Positions 35,102-43,135 of a DNA stretch of 64,000 nt are shown piece by piece; positions within the stretch are counted from its first letter, which is position 1; each line of letters begins with the position of its first letter. This DNA is from CAVRQM01 sp965246915 (GTDB lineage: Bacteria; Pseudomonadota; Alphaproteobacteria; Acetobacterales; Acetobacteraceae). The notes beneath the pieces were generated by a model. The model worked only from the letters and a program-made list of their open reading frames with translations. It was not told where the DNA came from and made no database searches. A program made the translations under genes and the position numbers. Location of the stretch: assembly GCA_965246915.1 (NCBI GenBank), contig CBDFGB010000012.1, positions 1-64,000 of the forward strand. Reading direction: 5' to 3'.

Positions 35102-36151
35102 ATGCCGACAGCGACAGCCGAGGCTGAAGCCGCGACCCGCGCGCCGGTCAGCGTCGACATCGCGCTACAGGGTGGCGGTTCGCATGGCGCATTCACCTGG
35201 GGCGTGCTGGACCGGCTGCTGCAGGAACCTTGGCTCGAGATCGACGGGATATCCGGCACGTCGGCGGGGGCGATGAATGCCGTGGTCCTGGCCGATGGGC
35301 ATGCGGCGGGGGGTGCCGAGGGCGCGCGCGTCGCGCTCGAGACATTTTGGCGCAGTGTCGCCGACGCCGCGCGATACAGCCCGATGCGACGCGGCCCGAT
35401 TGACGTGCTCATGGGCCGCTGGACGCTCGACCACACACCCATGTTCGTGACCATGGATCTGATGACACGGCTATTCTCGCCGTACGATCTGAATATGGGC
35501 GCGCCCAATCCGCTGGTCGCGATCCTCGCCGCATGCGTCGATTTCGAAAGGGTCCGGCAGGCGCCGATCCGCCTGTTTGTCACCGCGACGAACGTGCAGA
35601 CCGGGCGCGGCCGGGTCTTCCGCAACGCGGAGATGACGCCCGAGGTCCTACTCGCCTCGGCGTGCCTGCCGACCATGTTCGAGGCGATCCAGATCGATGG
35701 CGAGCCGTATTGGGATGGCGGGTATTGCGGCAACCCGACGATGACGCCGCTGGTGCGCGAGTGCAGATCGACCGACACGATCCTGGTCCCGATCAATCCG
35801 GTTCAGCGCCCGGGCACGCCGCGCACCGCGCGCGACATCCTGAACCGGCTGAACGAGATCTCGTTCAACACCACGCTGGTCAAGGAGCTGCGGATGATGG
35901 CGCTGCTGCGGCAGGTCGCCGATCCGGGAAACACCGAGGGCGCGCTGTGGGCCAAGATGCGTGTTCACATGGTTCGCAACGATCTCATGGTCGAGCTGGG
36001 CTATTCGTCGAAGCTCAACGCCGAATGGGATTTCCTGTCGATGCTGCGCGATCGGGGCCGTGACGCGGCGGACGCCTTCCTGGCCGCGCACGGTGCCGAG
36101 ATCGGGCATAGCTGCTCGTTCGATTTCGACTCGTTTCTGCAAGGCGTCTGA
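35102..36151 (+). CDS. Patatin-like phospholipase
   Basis: A 349-residue patatin-fold lipase. The oxyanion loop is DIALQGGGSHGAFTWGVLD, the nucleophile elbow is ISGTSAGAMNA (GTSAG, Ser at about residue 60), and the catalytic Asp is in EPYWDGGYCGNP (DGG). DUF3734-like C-terminal features (MRVHMVRND, SKLNAEWDFLSMLRDRGRD) are as in alphaproteobacterial patatins near PHB or membrane genes. It hydrolyses acyl esters of phospholipids or PHB oligomers. No signal peptide. A GTG-started GntP permease follows four bases after the stop, so the two form an operon. Confidence 0.9.
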   Translation: MPTATAEAEAATRAPVSVDIALQGGGSHGAFTWGVLDRLLQEPWLEIDGISGTSAGAMNAVVLADGHAAGGAEGARVALETFWRSVADAARYSPMRRGPIDVLMGRWTLDHTPMFVTMDLMTRLFSPYDLNMGAPNPLVAILAACVDFERVRQAPIRLFVTATNVQTGRGRVFRNAEMTPEVLLASACLPTMFEAIQIDGEPYWDGGYCGNPTMTPLVRECRSTDTILVPINPVQRPGTPRTARDILNRLNEISFNTTLVKELRMMALLRQVADPGNTEGALWAKMRVHMVRNDLMVELGYSSKLNAEWDFLSMLRDRGRDAADAFLAAHGAEIGHSCSFDFDSFLQGV

Positions 36152-36154
36152 GGC

Positions 36155-37603
36155 GTGGGACTGCTTGGCATCCTGTTGGGCCTGACGCTGCTCCTGGCGC
36201 TGTCGTTCCGAGGCTGGAGCGTGCTGCTCCTGGCGCCGATCGCCGCGATCGTGGCCGCGGGCTTCGCGGGAGAGCCGATTCTCGCGCACTGGACGCTGAC
36301 CTTCATGAACAGCGCGGGACGTTTCGTCGCTCAAGTTTTTCCGATATTCCTGCTCGGCGCGCTGTTCGGAAAGCTGATGGAGGACAGTGGGTCGGTGACC
36401 GCGATCGCCGAACTGCTGACGCGCACGCTCGGCGCGTCGCGCGCCATTCTCACCGTCGTGCTGGCCGGCGCGGTGGTGACTTATGGGGGCGTCAGCCTGA
36501 TGGTCGCGGTGTTCGTGCTGGCTCCGATGGCGCACGGGATGTTCCGTGCGGCCGACATCCCGCCACGCCTGATGCCCGGCGCGATCGTGCTCGGCACCGC
36601 GACGTTCACCATGTCGGCGATGCCCGGAACCCCGGCGGTGCAGAACGCCATTCCCTTGCCGTTCTTCGGCACGACGCCGTTCGCCGCTCCCGGCCTTGGC
36701 GTCTTGGCCTCCGTCGTCATGCTCGGTTTCGGCATGTGGTGGTTGAATCGCGCCGAAGCAGCGGCGCGTGCCCGCGGCGAGGGCTACACAGGCGCCCCCG
36801 TCGCGATCGGAACGGTCACCCAGGATCAGGCGATGCGCGATCGGGCGACCCACGCGCGCGAATTCGACATCGCGGAAATCACCCATGGCGCCAGTGCCCC
36901 GACCGTTTCCGCGCCGCTTGCGATCCTGCCGCTGGTCGTGGTCATCGCGGTCAACCTCGCGCTGTCGCTGTTCGTGCTGCCGGGTCTGGACACGTCTTTT
37001 CTTGCCGAGCCGCGCTGGGGCGCGACGACGCTGAGTTCGGTGGGCGGCGTCTGGGCGGTCGCGGTGGCCCTGATCGCCGCCAGCCTCACGGTCGTCGCGA
37101 TCAATTTCCGCCGGCTGCCGGATCTGGTCGCGAGCCTCGATGCCGGCGCCAACGCCTCGGTGCTGCCGGTGGTCAGCGTGGCGAGTCTGGTCGGATTCGG
37201 GTCGGTCGTCGCCGCGCTGCCGGCGTTTGCGATGGTGCGCGACTGGGTGCTGTCGATCGGCGGCGGGCCGCTCGTCTCGCTCGCGGTGGCCACGAACATC
37301 CTCTCGGCGCTCACCGGTTCCGCCTCGGGCGGCATGACGATCGCGCTGGAGGCGTTGGGCCAGACCTACATGCGGCTCGCGGTGGAGCATGGCATCGATC
37401 CGGCGCTGATGCACCGCGTGGCGGTGATCGGGTCAGGGACGCTCGACACGCTGCCGCACAACGGCGCGGTGGTGACGATGCTCGCGGTCTGCGGCTCGAC
37501 GCATGCGAAAAGCTACGCGACGATGTTCGTGGTCGGGATCGTCGGTCCGATCCTGGCGCTCGTCGTGGTGATCGCGCTGGGATCGATGCTCGGATCATTC
37601 TGA
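36155..37603 (+). CDS. GntP family permease
   Basis: A 482-residue transporter with about 12 hydrophobic segments. Motifs typical of the GntP/gluconate:H+ symporter family are GALFGKLMEDSGSVTAIAEL, GGVSLMVAVFVLAPMA, LGTATFTMSAMPGTPAVQNA, GSASGGMTIALEAL and GSGTLDTLPHNGAVVTML. Substrates in the family are gluconate, hydroxybutyrate or other hydroxyacids; the neighbouring patatin may point to 3-hydroxybutyrate, as speculation. GTG start four bases after the patatin stop. Its TGA stop is back to back with the convergent antiporter subunit gene (TGATCA at 37601-37606). Confidence 0.87.
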   Translation: MGLLGILLGLTLLLALSFRGWSVLLLAPIAAIVAAGFAGEPILAHWTLTFMNSAGRFVAQVFPIFLLGALFGKLMEDSGSVTAIAELLTRTLGASRAILTVVLAGAVVTYGGVSLMVAVFVLAPMAHGMFRAADIPPRLMPGAIVLGTATFTMSAMPGTPAVQNAIPLPFFGTTPFAAPGLGVLASVVMLGFGMWWLNRAEAAARARGEGYTGAPVAIGTVTQDQAMRDRATHAREFDIAEITHGASAPTVSAPLAILPLVVVIAVNLALSLFVLPGLDTSFLAEPRWGATTLSSVGGVWAVAVALIAASLTVVAINFRRLPDLVASLDAGANASVLPVVSVASLVGFGSVVAALPAFAMVRDWVLSIGGGPLVSLAVATNILSALTGSASGGMTIALEALGQTYMRLAVEHGIDPALMHRVAVIGSGTLDTLPHNGAVVTMLAVCGSTHAKSYATMFVVGIVGPILALVVVIALGSMLGSF

Positions 37604-39226
37604 TCACCTGCCGGCGAACAACGCGAGTCCCAGGCCGGCGACCAGGAGCAGCAGCGACAGGCCGGCGATCGTCCACTGCCGCAATGAGGCGTCCAGCCGT
37701 TCGACCGCGCGGCCGATCCCCGGCAGCGCGACTGTCGCGCGCTCCAGGAGGGCCACGAGATCGCCGGCCGGAACGATAGGCAGGTTCTTGCCGTGCAGCA
37801 GCATTGCGGCGGCAGTCCCGACAAGGATCGGCCAGAGCGCCGACCATAAGGCTTCCGGGCCGAGCACGTCCGCCCAGCCGCTGAGGCCGAGCGGCACAAA
37901 CAGGACCCAAGGGGCGACGATCGACGCGCCCGCGACCACCAACCATGGACCGGCCGCGCGGCTGGACAACACCGCATCGGATCGCGGCGTCGCGGCGAGT
38001 TTTGCAAGGAAATGCAGCATCAGCAGCGTCGTCCCGGCGGCCGACAGCGCGCCGAGAGTGCCGATCAGGCCGTCGCCCAGCGGCCCCTTGATCGCCGCTT
38101 TCGCAACCGCACCGCCAGTCAGCGGCAAACCCGCGAGGCCGAGGCTCACCACCCACGCCGGCAACAGGACCACAAAAAACCGGCGCGGCGGCGCGATCCG
38201 GCGCGCCAGGCCGATCGCGAGGAACAGCCCGCCCTTCACCAGCACGTGGTGCGCCGCATAGAACCCGGCGACCATCGTGACGCCCGCCTGCTGGTGCGCC
38301 AGACCCAGCCCCAGCACGGCCGCGGTGAGGCCCATCTGGCTGACGCTGGAATAGGCCAGGATCGTCTTGGGGTTCTGTTGGGTGACGCCGATCGCCACGC
38401 CGTAGAACGCCGCGACGAAGCCCAAGAGGCCGAGCGCTTCGCCCGAGCCCGGCAGCGTGGCCCCGAATGGCAGAAAGCGGATCAGGCCGATGATTCCCGC
38501 CTTGACCGCCGCCCCGCTCAGGACGGCCGCCATCGGAATGGGGGACGCCGTGTAGGCCAGCGGCATCCAGACATGCAGCGGAACAAGGCCGATCTTAACG
38601 CCAAACCCGAGGATCAGCAGGGCGCAGGCGGCGTTCGGCCAGGGCGATCCCGGCAAGGCCGCCACCGCGTCGCGGATCAGCAGACCGCCGGGGGCGGCTT
38701 GCGCCAGCAGGATGAACGCCATGAGCAGAAACGCCTCGCCCAGCACGGCCAGCGCGATGTAGACGCCGCCCGCTCGCCGCGCTGGCGTGGTGGCGTCGTC
38801 GACGATCAGGCCGTAGGCGGGCAGACTGACCAGCGCGAACATGAAATAGAAGCCGACGAGGTCGGCGGCCATGAACACGCCGAAACTGCCCGTCAGGGTC
38901 AGCAGCCACCACACGGCGACGCGCCCCCGGTCGGCCCGCTCGCGCAGCCCGTCCGAGAGGGTGATGGCCGCGCAGGTCCACAGCAGCGCCGCCGCCCCGA
39001 GCAGGAGCGCCGCCGGCGCGTCCAGCACCAGGGTCACCCGATACAGCGCCGCCGGCAGACGGAGTGGCGCGTCCGCCGGGCCTAGCCCAGCGAGCAGTGC
39101 CACGATGACCGCCGGGGCCGAGGCGAACGGCAGCACGCCGGCGATACGGTCGCGCAACGCCGGCGACACGCACCCGACGAGCATGGCCAGCGGCGGCGCC
39201 AGCGCGAGTAAGGGCAGAGCGCTCAC
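37604..39226 (-). CDS. Second Mrp/complex I-like proton channel subunit (NuoL/M/N family, TM5 Glu replaced)
   Basis: A 540-residue polytopic protein of the proton_antipo_M family: ADLVGFYFMFALVSLPAYGL, LGFGVKIGLVPLHVWMPLAY (Lys211), SGAAVKAGIIGLIRF (Lys242), NPKTILAYSSVSQMG and AAHHVLVKGGLFLAIG. At the position of the conserved TM5 glutamate (Glu141 in the neighbour, ADLxxxYxxxE) this protein has Ala131, so the usual proton/sodium pathway is altered. GTG start overlaps the stop of the upstream mnhD (GTGA). It may stand in for the missing NuoL-like half of MrpA, or be a structural subunit as in Mbh/Mbx-type complexes. Confidence 0.85.
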   Translation of the reverse strand: MSALPLLALAPPLAMLVGCVSPALRDRIAGVLPFASAPAVIVALLAGLGPADAPLRLPAALYRVTLVLDAPAALLLGAAALLWTCAAITLSDGLRERADRGRVAVWWLLTLTGSFGVFMAADLVGFYFMFALVSLPAYGLIVDDATTPARRAGGVYIALAVLGEAFLLMAFILLAQAAPGGLLIRDAVAALPGSPWPNAACALLILGFGVKIGLVPLHVWMPLAYTASPIPMAAVLSGAAVKAGIIGLIRFLPFGATLPGSGEALGLLGFVAAFYGVAIGVTQQNPKTILAYSSVSQMGLTAAVLGLGLAHQQAGVTMVAGFYAAHHVLVKGGLFLAIGLARRIAPPRRFFVVLLPAWVVSLGLAGLPLTGGAVAKAAIKGPLGDGLIGTLGALSAAGTTLLMLHFLAKLAATPRSDAVLSSRAAGPWLVVAGASIVAPWVLFVPLGLSGWADVLGPEALWSALWPILVGTAAAMLLHGKNLPIVPAGDLVALLERATVALPGIGRAVERLDASLRQWTIAGLSLLLLVAGLGLALFAGR

Positions 39227-40707
39227 CGCGCGGCCTGCGTGAACGCGGCCGGCCGGCCGATTTCGACGAGTGCTGACTGCCGCAGCGGCACGAGGCCGAG
39301 CAGCAACGCCCCAATGGCGAGGCCCAACGCCACCGCCTCGCGTTGTCGCGAGATTTTTCCACACAGGACGAGCGGCTCGGCGGGCGTGGCCAGCGCTGGT
39401 GCCAGGATGCGAAAGACGTAGCCACCTGCCAGCAGCCCGCCGATCAAGATGATTGCCGCCCAAAGCCACTGGCCCTCGCCGACGGCCGCGGTGAGGAGCA
39501 GCAGTTTGGCGACGAATCCGCCGCTGGGAGGCAATCCCATAAGCGACATGCCGCCGATCGCGAAGGCGGCGACCGTCAGCGGCAACGCGCGGCCGATGCC
39601 CGCGAAGCGTTCGATACGGTCATGGCCGAGGGCCTCCCCGATCAGGCCGGCCGCCATGAACATCGCGGCCTTGGCGACCGCGTGAGCGACCAGTTGCAGC
39701 ATCCCGCCGGTCCACGCGATCCCGCTCAGTCCGGCGGCGGCTCCGTTGGCGAGAGGAAACAGGAAGAACAGGTAGCCGATCTGCGCCATCGTCGAATACG
39801 CGATCATGAGCTTGAGCCGTGCCTGACGTAGCGCCATCACGCTGCCGACCAGGATCGCCGCCGCACCGAGCGTCCCCAGACCTTGCGCCGCCGCCATGCC
39901 GGGCAGCCCGGGCAAAACGTCGAACCACAGCCGCACAATGAGGAAGAACGAGCCCTTCACCACGAGCGCCGACAGCAGCGCGCTGGCCGCTGCCGGCGCC
40001 CCGGCATGGGCGGGCGGCAGCCACAGATGCAGCGGGAACAGCGCCGTTTTCGCGGCCAGTCCCGCCGTCATCATGCCGGCGGCGACCCACACCGCCGGCT
40101 CGGGTCCTGTCAGTCTCGAAAGGAGGAACATGTCGAGCGTGCCGTAGCGGCCGTAGAGCAGCACGACGCCGAGCAGGTACAGCACCGAACCGAACAGCGC
40201 GAACATCAGGTAGCGGAGAGCGGCGGTCATCGTCCCGGCGCGGCCGTCGAGACACACCAGCGGGACGGCCGCAAAGGTCAGCAGCTCCAGCGCCACATAC
40301 AGGGTGAACAGGTCGGCGCCGAGCCAGATGATGCTGAGCGCCGTCCACACTCCGAGCAGCAATGTCCAGAACACGAACGCCGAGCGTCCGTCGGGTGCGC
40401 TGAACGTCGGCCGGGCGAACAGGGCGACCGCGCCGACGATCACGGCGGTGACGACCAGCATGATGGACGAGATTCCGTCCGCGCGCAGCGCGATACCGAG
40501 CGGCGGCGGCCAGCCGCCCACGGCGTAGGACAGCGGGTGCCCGGCCTGCCAGACGCGCGCCATGATCGTCCCCGCCACGACCAAGCCGACCGGCAGGAGA
40601 ATCAGGACGATCCGCCCGGCCCAACGTCCGCCAAGCGCGAGCGAGCACAGCAGCCCGATGACCGGTAGCATCACCGGCCACACCAGAAGCCCGTTGCCGT
40701 GACTCAT
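39223..40707 (-). CDS. mnhD: Na+/H+ antiporter subunit D (MnhD/MrpD)
   Basis: A 494-residue protein with about 14 membrane helices. Conserved charged residues of the NuoM/MrpD family are present: Glu141 in ADLFTLYVALELLTF, Lys220 in GLAAKTALFPLHLWLPPAHA, Lys251 in ALVVKGSFFLIV, and LMIAYSTMAQIGYLFF, LVAHAVAKAAMFMAAG. It is a proton/sodium channel subunit of the Mrp complex. ATG 40707 fits the usual N-terminus; the frame is open to a GTG-type start at 40755, which would shorten the 135-base gap to mnhC. Coupled to the second NuoM/N-like gene. Confidence 0.92.
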   Translation of the reverse strand: MSHGNGLLVWPVMLPVIGLLCSLALGGRWAGRIVLILLPVGLVVAGTIMARVWQAGHPLSYAVGGWPPPLGIALRADGISSIMLVVTAVIVGAVALFARPTFSAPDGRSAFVFWTLLLGVWTALSIIWLGADLFTLYVALELLTFAAVPLVCLDGRAGTMTAALRYLMFALFGSVLYLLGVVLLYGRYGTLDMFLLSRLTGPEPAVWVAAGMMTAGLAAKTALFPLHLWLPPAHAGAPAAASALLSALVVKGSFFLIVRLWFDVLPGLPGMAAAQGLGTLGAAAILVGSVMALRQARLKLMIAYSTMAQIGYLFFLFPLANGAAAGLSGIAWTGGMLQLVAHAVAKAAMFMAAGLIGEALGHDRIERFAGIGRALPLTVAAFAIGGMSLMGLPPSGGFVAKLLLLTAAVGEGQWLWAAIILIGGLLAGGYVFRILAPALATPAEPLVLCGKISRQREAVALGLAIGALLLGLVPLRQSALVEIGRPAAFTQAAR

Positions 40708-40842
40708 GCCGCCCGGCGATGTCGTTGGCTCATATCGCCGCCCCCGGATCGTCATGCCAGGTGACGCCCGAGATGGCGCGGTCGGGCCATGCCATGACGG
40801 CGGGAGCCACGGTCGACGGGTCGTTCCGAGCGACGGTCGGTA

Positions 40843-41169
40843 TCATGCGTCCGGCCGCGCTGCTGTGTCATCGTCGAGCCAAGCCCGGGCGGTCTCCGAG
40901 AAAATCCGGAGCACCAGTGTCACCGCGAGCGCGGTGGCCGAGAAGGCGACCACGATGCCGGTGATGACCAGGGCCTGCGGCACCGGATCGCCCGGCAGGC
41001 CCGCCGCCGCGCCACGCCGCGCGATCACCCCGAACAGCAGAAAAACGCCGCCACCCAGCACATTGAACGCGACAATCTTCCGCAGCGGCTGCGGGTGGAG
41101 CACGAGGCCGAACAGCCCGATCCCCGCCAGCGCCGCGCCACACAGGGCGAATAGGGGCGTCCCGCTCAT
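40843..41169 (-). CDS. mnhC: Na+/H+ antiporter subunit C (MnhC, NuoK-like)
   Basis: A 108-residue, three-helix NuoK-like protein: LFALCGAALAGIGLFGLVLH, PLRKIVAFNVLGGGVFLLFG and DPVPQALVITGIVVAFSATAL (the DPVPQALVLTAIVI-type signature). It forms part of the Mrp membrane arm. ATG overlaps the stop of the upstream fused subunit gene (ATGA). The 135 bases between its stop and the mnhD ATG are the largest gap in the cluster. Confidence 0.92.
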   Translation of the reverse strand: MSGTPLFALCGAALAGIGLFGLVLHPQPLRKIVAFNVLGGGVFLLFGVIARRGAAAGLPGDPVPQALVITGIVVAFSATALAVTLVLRIFSETARAWLDDDTAARPDA

Positions 41170-42092
41170 CGACCGGCCGGCGGTGTCGTGGGCCGGCCTA
41201 CCGCGAGCAAGCCGAGGATGACCGCGACGGACAGGGTCAGCGCCGCCTCGACCGCGACGATGACCGCTTTCTCGACGCCCGCCGGATAGGCGAGAAACGC
41301 GCCGGCAGCGACGATGCCGAGCAATCCGACCACCACGAACAGTCCGGGTCCGGCGATCAGCATCAGGCGCAACGACGGGCGACCCGTCTCCGGCACGCGG
41401 CGTAGCCCGGCGAGCAGCACGAGAACCCACATGGCGGCCAGAATTGTGCCGCCCTGGAACGCGCCGCCCGGCGCCTTCGCCCCCTCCCATAGCGTGTAGA
41501 TGCCGACGATGCATCCGAACGGCGGCAGGATTCTCCCCAGCAGCCGCAGCGGCCCGTCCGACGGCGTGTCCGGGGCTTCCGCAGCGCCGCCCCAGCACGC
41601 GTCGGGAGCCAACGACCAGACGCCGATGACCGCCAGCAACAGCACCATCTTCTCCAGCAGCGTGTCGACCGCCCGATAGACCAGGAGAACTCCGGTCACC
41701 GCGTTGCCGATTCCGAGGCTTTCGAGCGGCGCGACCGCGAGCGGGGCCAGCGACGGGGCAGGGCCTGACACGAGCAGGACGAGCGCCATCAACGCCGCGG
41801 CGACCGCCGTGCAAAGCGCGCCGACAAGCCAGGCGATGGCCCGACCCGAGGTTCCAGCCGCCTCGGTCGGGCGCAGTTTCGCGGCGGCACCCAGCAGCAG
41901 CGCCCCGGTGACGCCGCCGCCGATCGCCGCCTCGGTGAGCGCCACATCGACTGCCGCGAGCCGCACCCAGACCAGCCCAAGCAGCAGGCCGTAGGCGACG
42001 AATCCCACGACGGCCGCGAAGGTGCCACGGGCCACGATCGTCCAAAGGGCGACGGCCAGCACCAGCACAGCCAGTATGATGTCGAATCCCAT
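41166..42092 (-). CDS. mnhB: Fused DUF4040 (MbhD-like) and MnhB subunit
   Basis: A 308-residue protein with two parts. Residues about 1-80 are the DUF4040/MbhD-type domain that in canonical systems forms the C-terminal part of MrpA (AAVVGFVAYGLLLGLVWVRL, AAVDVALTEAAIGGGVTGAL). Residues about 130-300 are MnhB (YRAVDTLLEKMVLLLAVIGV, PPFGCIVGIYTLWEGAKAPG, GGAFQGGTILAAMWVLVLLA). MrpA is thus split, its C-terminal domain joined to B, and the NuoL-like N-terminal domain is not encoded here. TAATG overlap with mnhG. Confidence 0.88.
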   Translation of the reverse strand: MGFDIILAVLVLAVALWTIVARGTFAAVVGFVAYGLLLGLVWVRLAAVDVALTEAAIGGGVTGALLLGAAAKLRPTEAAGTSGRAIAWLVGALCTAVAAALMALVLLVSGPAPSLAPLAVAPLESLGIGNAVTGVLLVYRAVDTLLEKMVLLLAVIGVWSLAPDACWGGAAEAPDTPSDGPLRLLGRILPPFGCIVGIYTLWEGAKAPGGAFQGGTILAAMWVLVLLAGLRRVPETGRPSLRLMLIAGPGLFVVVGLLGIVAAGAFLAYPAGVEKAVIVAVEAALTLSVAVILGLLAVGRPTTPPAGR

Positions 42093-42382
42093 TACCGCGA
42101 TGGGTGGGCTCTCGCGACGCGCGCAATGAGCTGCGTCACCGTCGACCCCGCGAATTGAGCCAAAAGCCAGATCGCGACCATTTTGAGGCCGGCCGGCAGC
42201 CCGACGCATTGCGGCAGCAGGCCAAGCACGATCAGGCCGAGCCCCAGATTGTCGGCCTTCGTCAGCGCGTGCAGGCGTGACAGCGGGTCGGGCAGCCGCA
42301 GCAGACCGACGGTACCAGCGAGGAAGAACACCGCGCCGCCCAAGACCATCGCGACGGTAAAAAGGTCGGCGAGTATTGTCAC
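42092..42382 (-). CDS. mnhG: Na+/H+ antiporter subunit G (MnhG)
   Basis: A 96-residue protein with three helices: TILADLFTVAMVLGGAVFFL, GTVGLLRLPDPLSRLHALTK and LGLGLIVLGLLPQ. The LRLPDxxxRxHA-x-TK sequence is the MnhG signature. GTG start at 42382 overlaps the mnhF stop (GTGA); the frame is open upstream without recognisable coding. Confidence 0.92.
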   Translation of the reverse strand: MTILADLFTVAMVLGGAVFFLAGTVGLLRLPDPLSRLHALTKADNLGLGLIVLGLLPQCVGLPAGLKMVAIWLLAQFAGSTVTQLIARVARAHPSR

Positions 42383-42666
42383 TCCGCCGTCTCCTGGTCG
42401 ACGGATAGCGCCCGGGCCGCGTGGCGGACGAATGCCACCGCCGCGAAAGGGGCCAACAGGGCCAGGAACAGCGCGACGTCGACCACGGCGGGGGTTGCGG
42501 TCGCGACGCTCAACAGCAGCGACACGGCGATGCCGCCCGATCCGAGCAACTGGGCGGCCATCATACGGTCCGCATCGGCCGGACCCCGCAACGCGCGCCA
42601 CAGACCGAGCGCCACCATCGACAGCACGAAGGACGCCGCGGCCGCGAGGAACTCAGGCAAGGCCAA
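42379..42666 (-). CDS. mnhF: Na+/H+ antiporter subunit F (MnhF)
   Basis: A 95-residue, three-helix subunit: ALPEFLAAAASFVLSMVALG, RALRGPADADRMMAAQLLGS and TPAVVDVALFLALLAPFAAV. The R-G-P-x-x-x-D-R-x-x-A motif and D-V-A-L are typical of MnhF. TTG start inside the end of mnhE (14-base overlap). Confidence 0.9.
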   Translation of the reverse strand: MALPEFLAAAASFVLSMVALGLWRALRGPADADRMMAAQLLGSGGIAVSLLLSVATATPAVVDVALFLALLAPFAAVAFVRHAARALSVDQETAE

Positions 42667-43135
42667 TTGCCCTGCGAAACAGCTCCTCCTCGCGCGCGAA
42701 CTGCTCGGCGATCGGCTGATCGATGTCGAGACAATGGACGATCAGCCCGCCATGCCCGTCATCGCCGATGGGAACCGTCCCGGGCAGCAGGCTCATGAAC
42801 GCGCAAAAGGCATCACGGCCGGTCCCCGGCGGCAATGTCACCGGAACCGTCACGATGCCCGGCATGAGCGGCATGCGTGCGTCGAACACCCGGCTGGCCA
42901 CATCGACCCCGGCCGCAAGCGACTGTCCGGGAAATCGCCACGCCAATCGTGCGATCCCAAGCGGCGACAGGGCATGCGAACCGGGCGGCAGGAGAGACAG
43001 GCTGATCCCGGTGGCGAGCCCGGCGGCCAGCACGCCGACAAGCAAGTCCCCGGGTCCGACGCCAGCGATCATCAGCCAGAAGGCGAAATAGGCGGCCGCC
43101 CGCGACGCGGCGGCGCGGGCGAAGGCCGGCGTCAA
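42653..43135 (-). CDS. mnhE: Na+/H+ antiporter subunit E (MnhE)
   Basis: A 160-residue protein: AAYFAFWLMIAGVGPGDLLV, GISLSLLPPGSHALSP, then the soluble MnhE domain VASRVFDARMPLMPGIVTVP and VTLPPGTGRDAFCAFMSLLPGT with VHCLDIDQPIAEQFAREEE. The TTG at 43135 overlaps the stop of the RND gene by three bases (TTGA) and gives the expected length, so the Mrp genes continue directly from the efflux operon. Confidence 0.88.
   Translation of the reverse strand: MTPAFARAAASRAAAYFAFWLMIAGVGPGDLLVGVLAAGLATGISLSLLPPGSHALSPLGIARLAWRFPGQSLAAGVDVASRVFDARMPLMPGIVTVPVTLPPGTGRDAFCAFMSLLPGTVPIGDDGHGGLIVHCLDIDQPIAEQFAREEELFRRAIGLA

Noticed and set aside
37601..37606. Back-to-back stop codons TGATCA between convergent genes (also at 55375-55380)
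   Set aside because: This is an expected outcome of tight packing, as TGA on both strands forms TGATCA; no further conserved sequence surrounds it.
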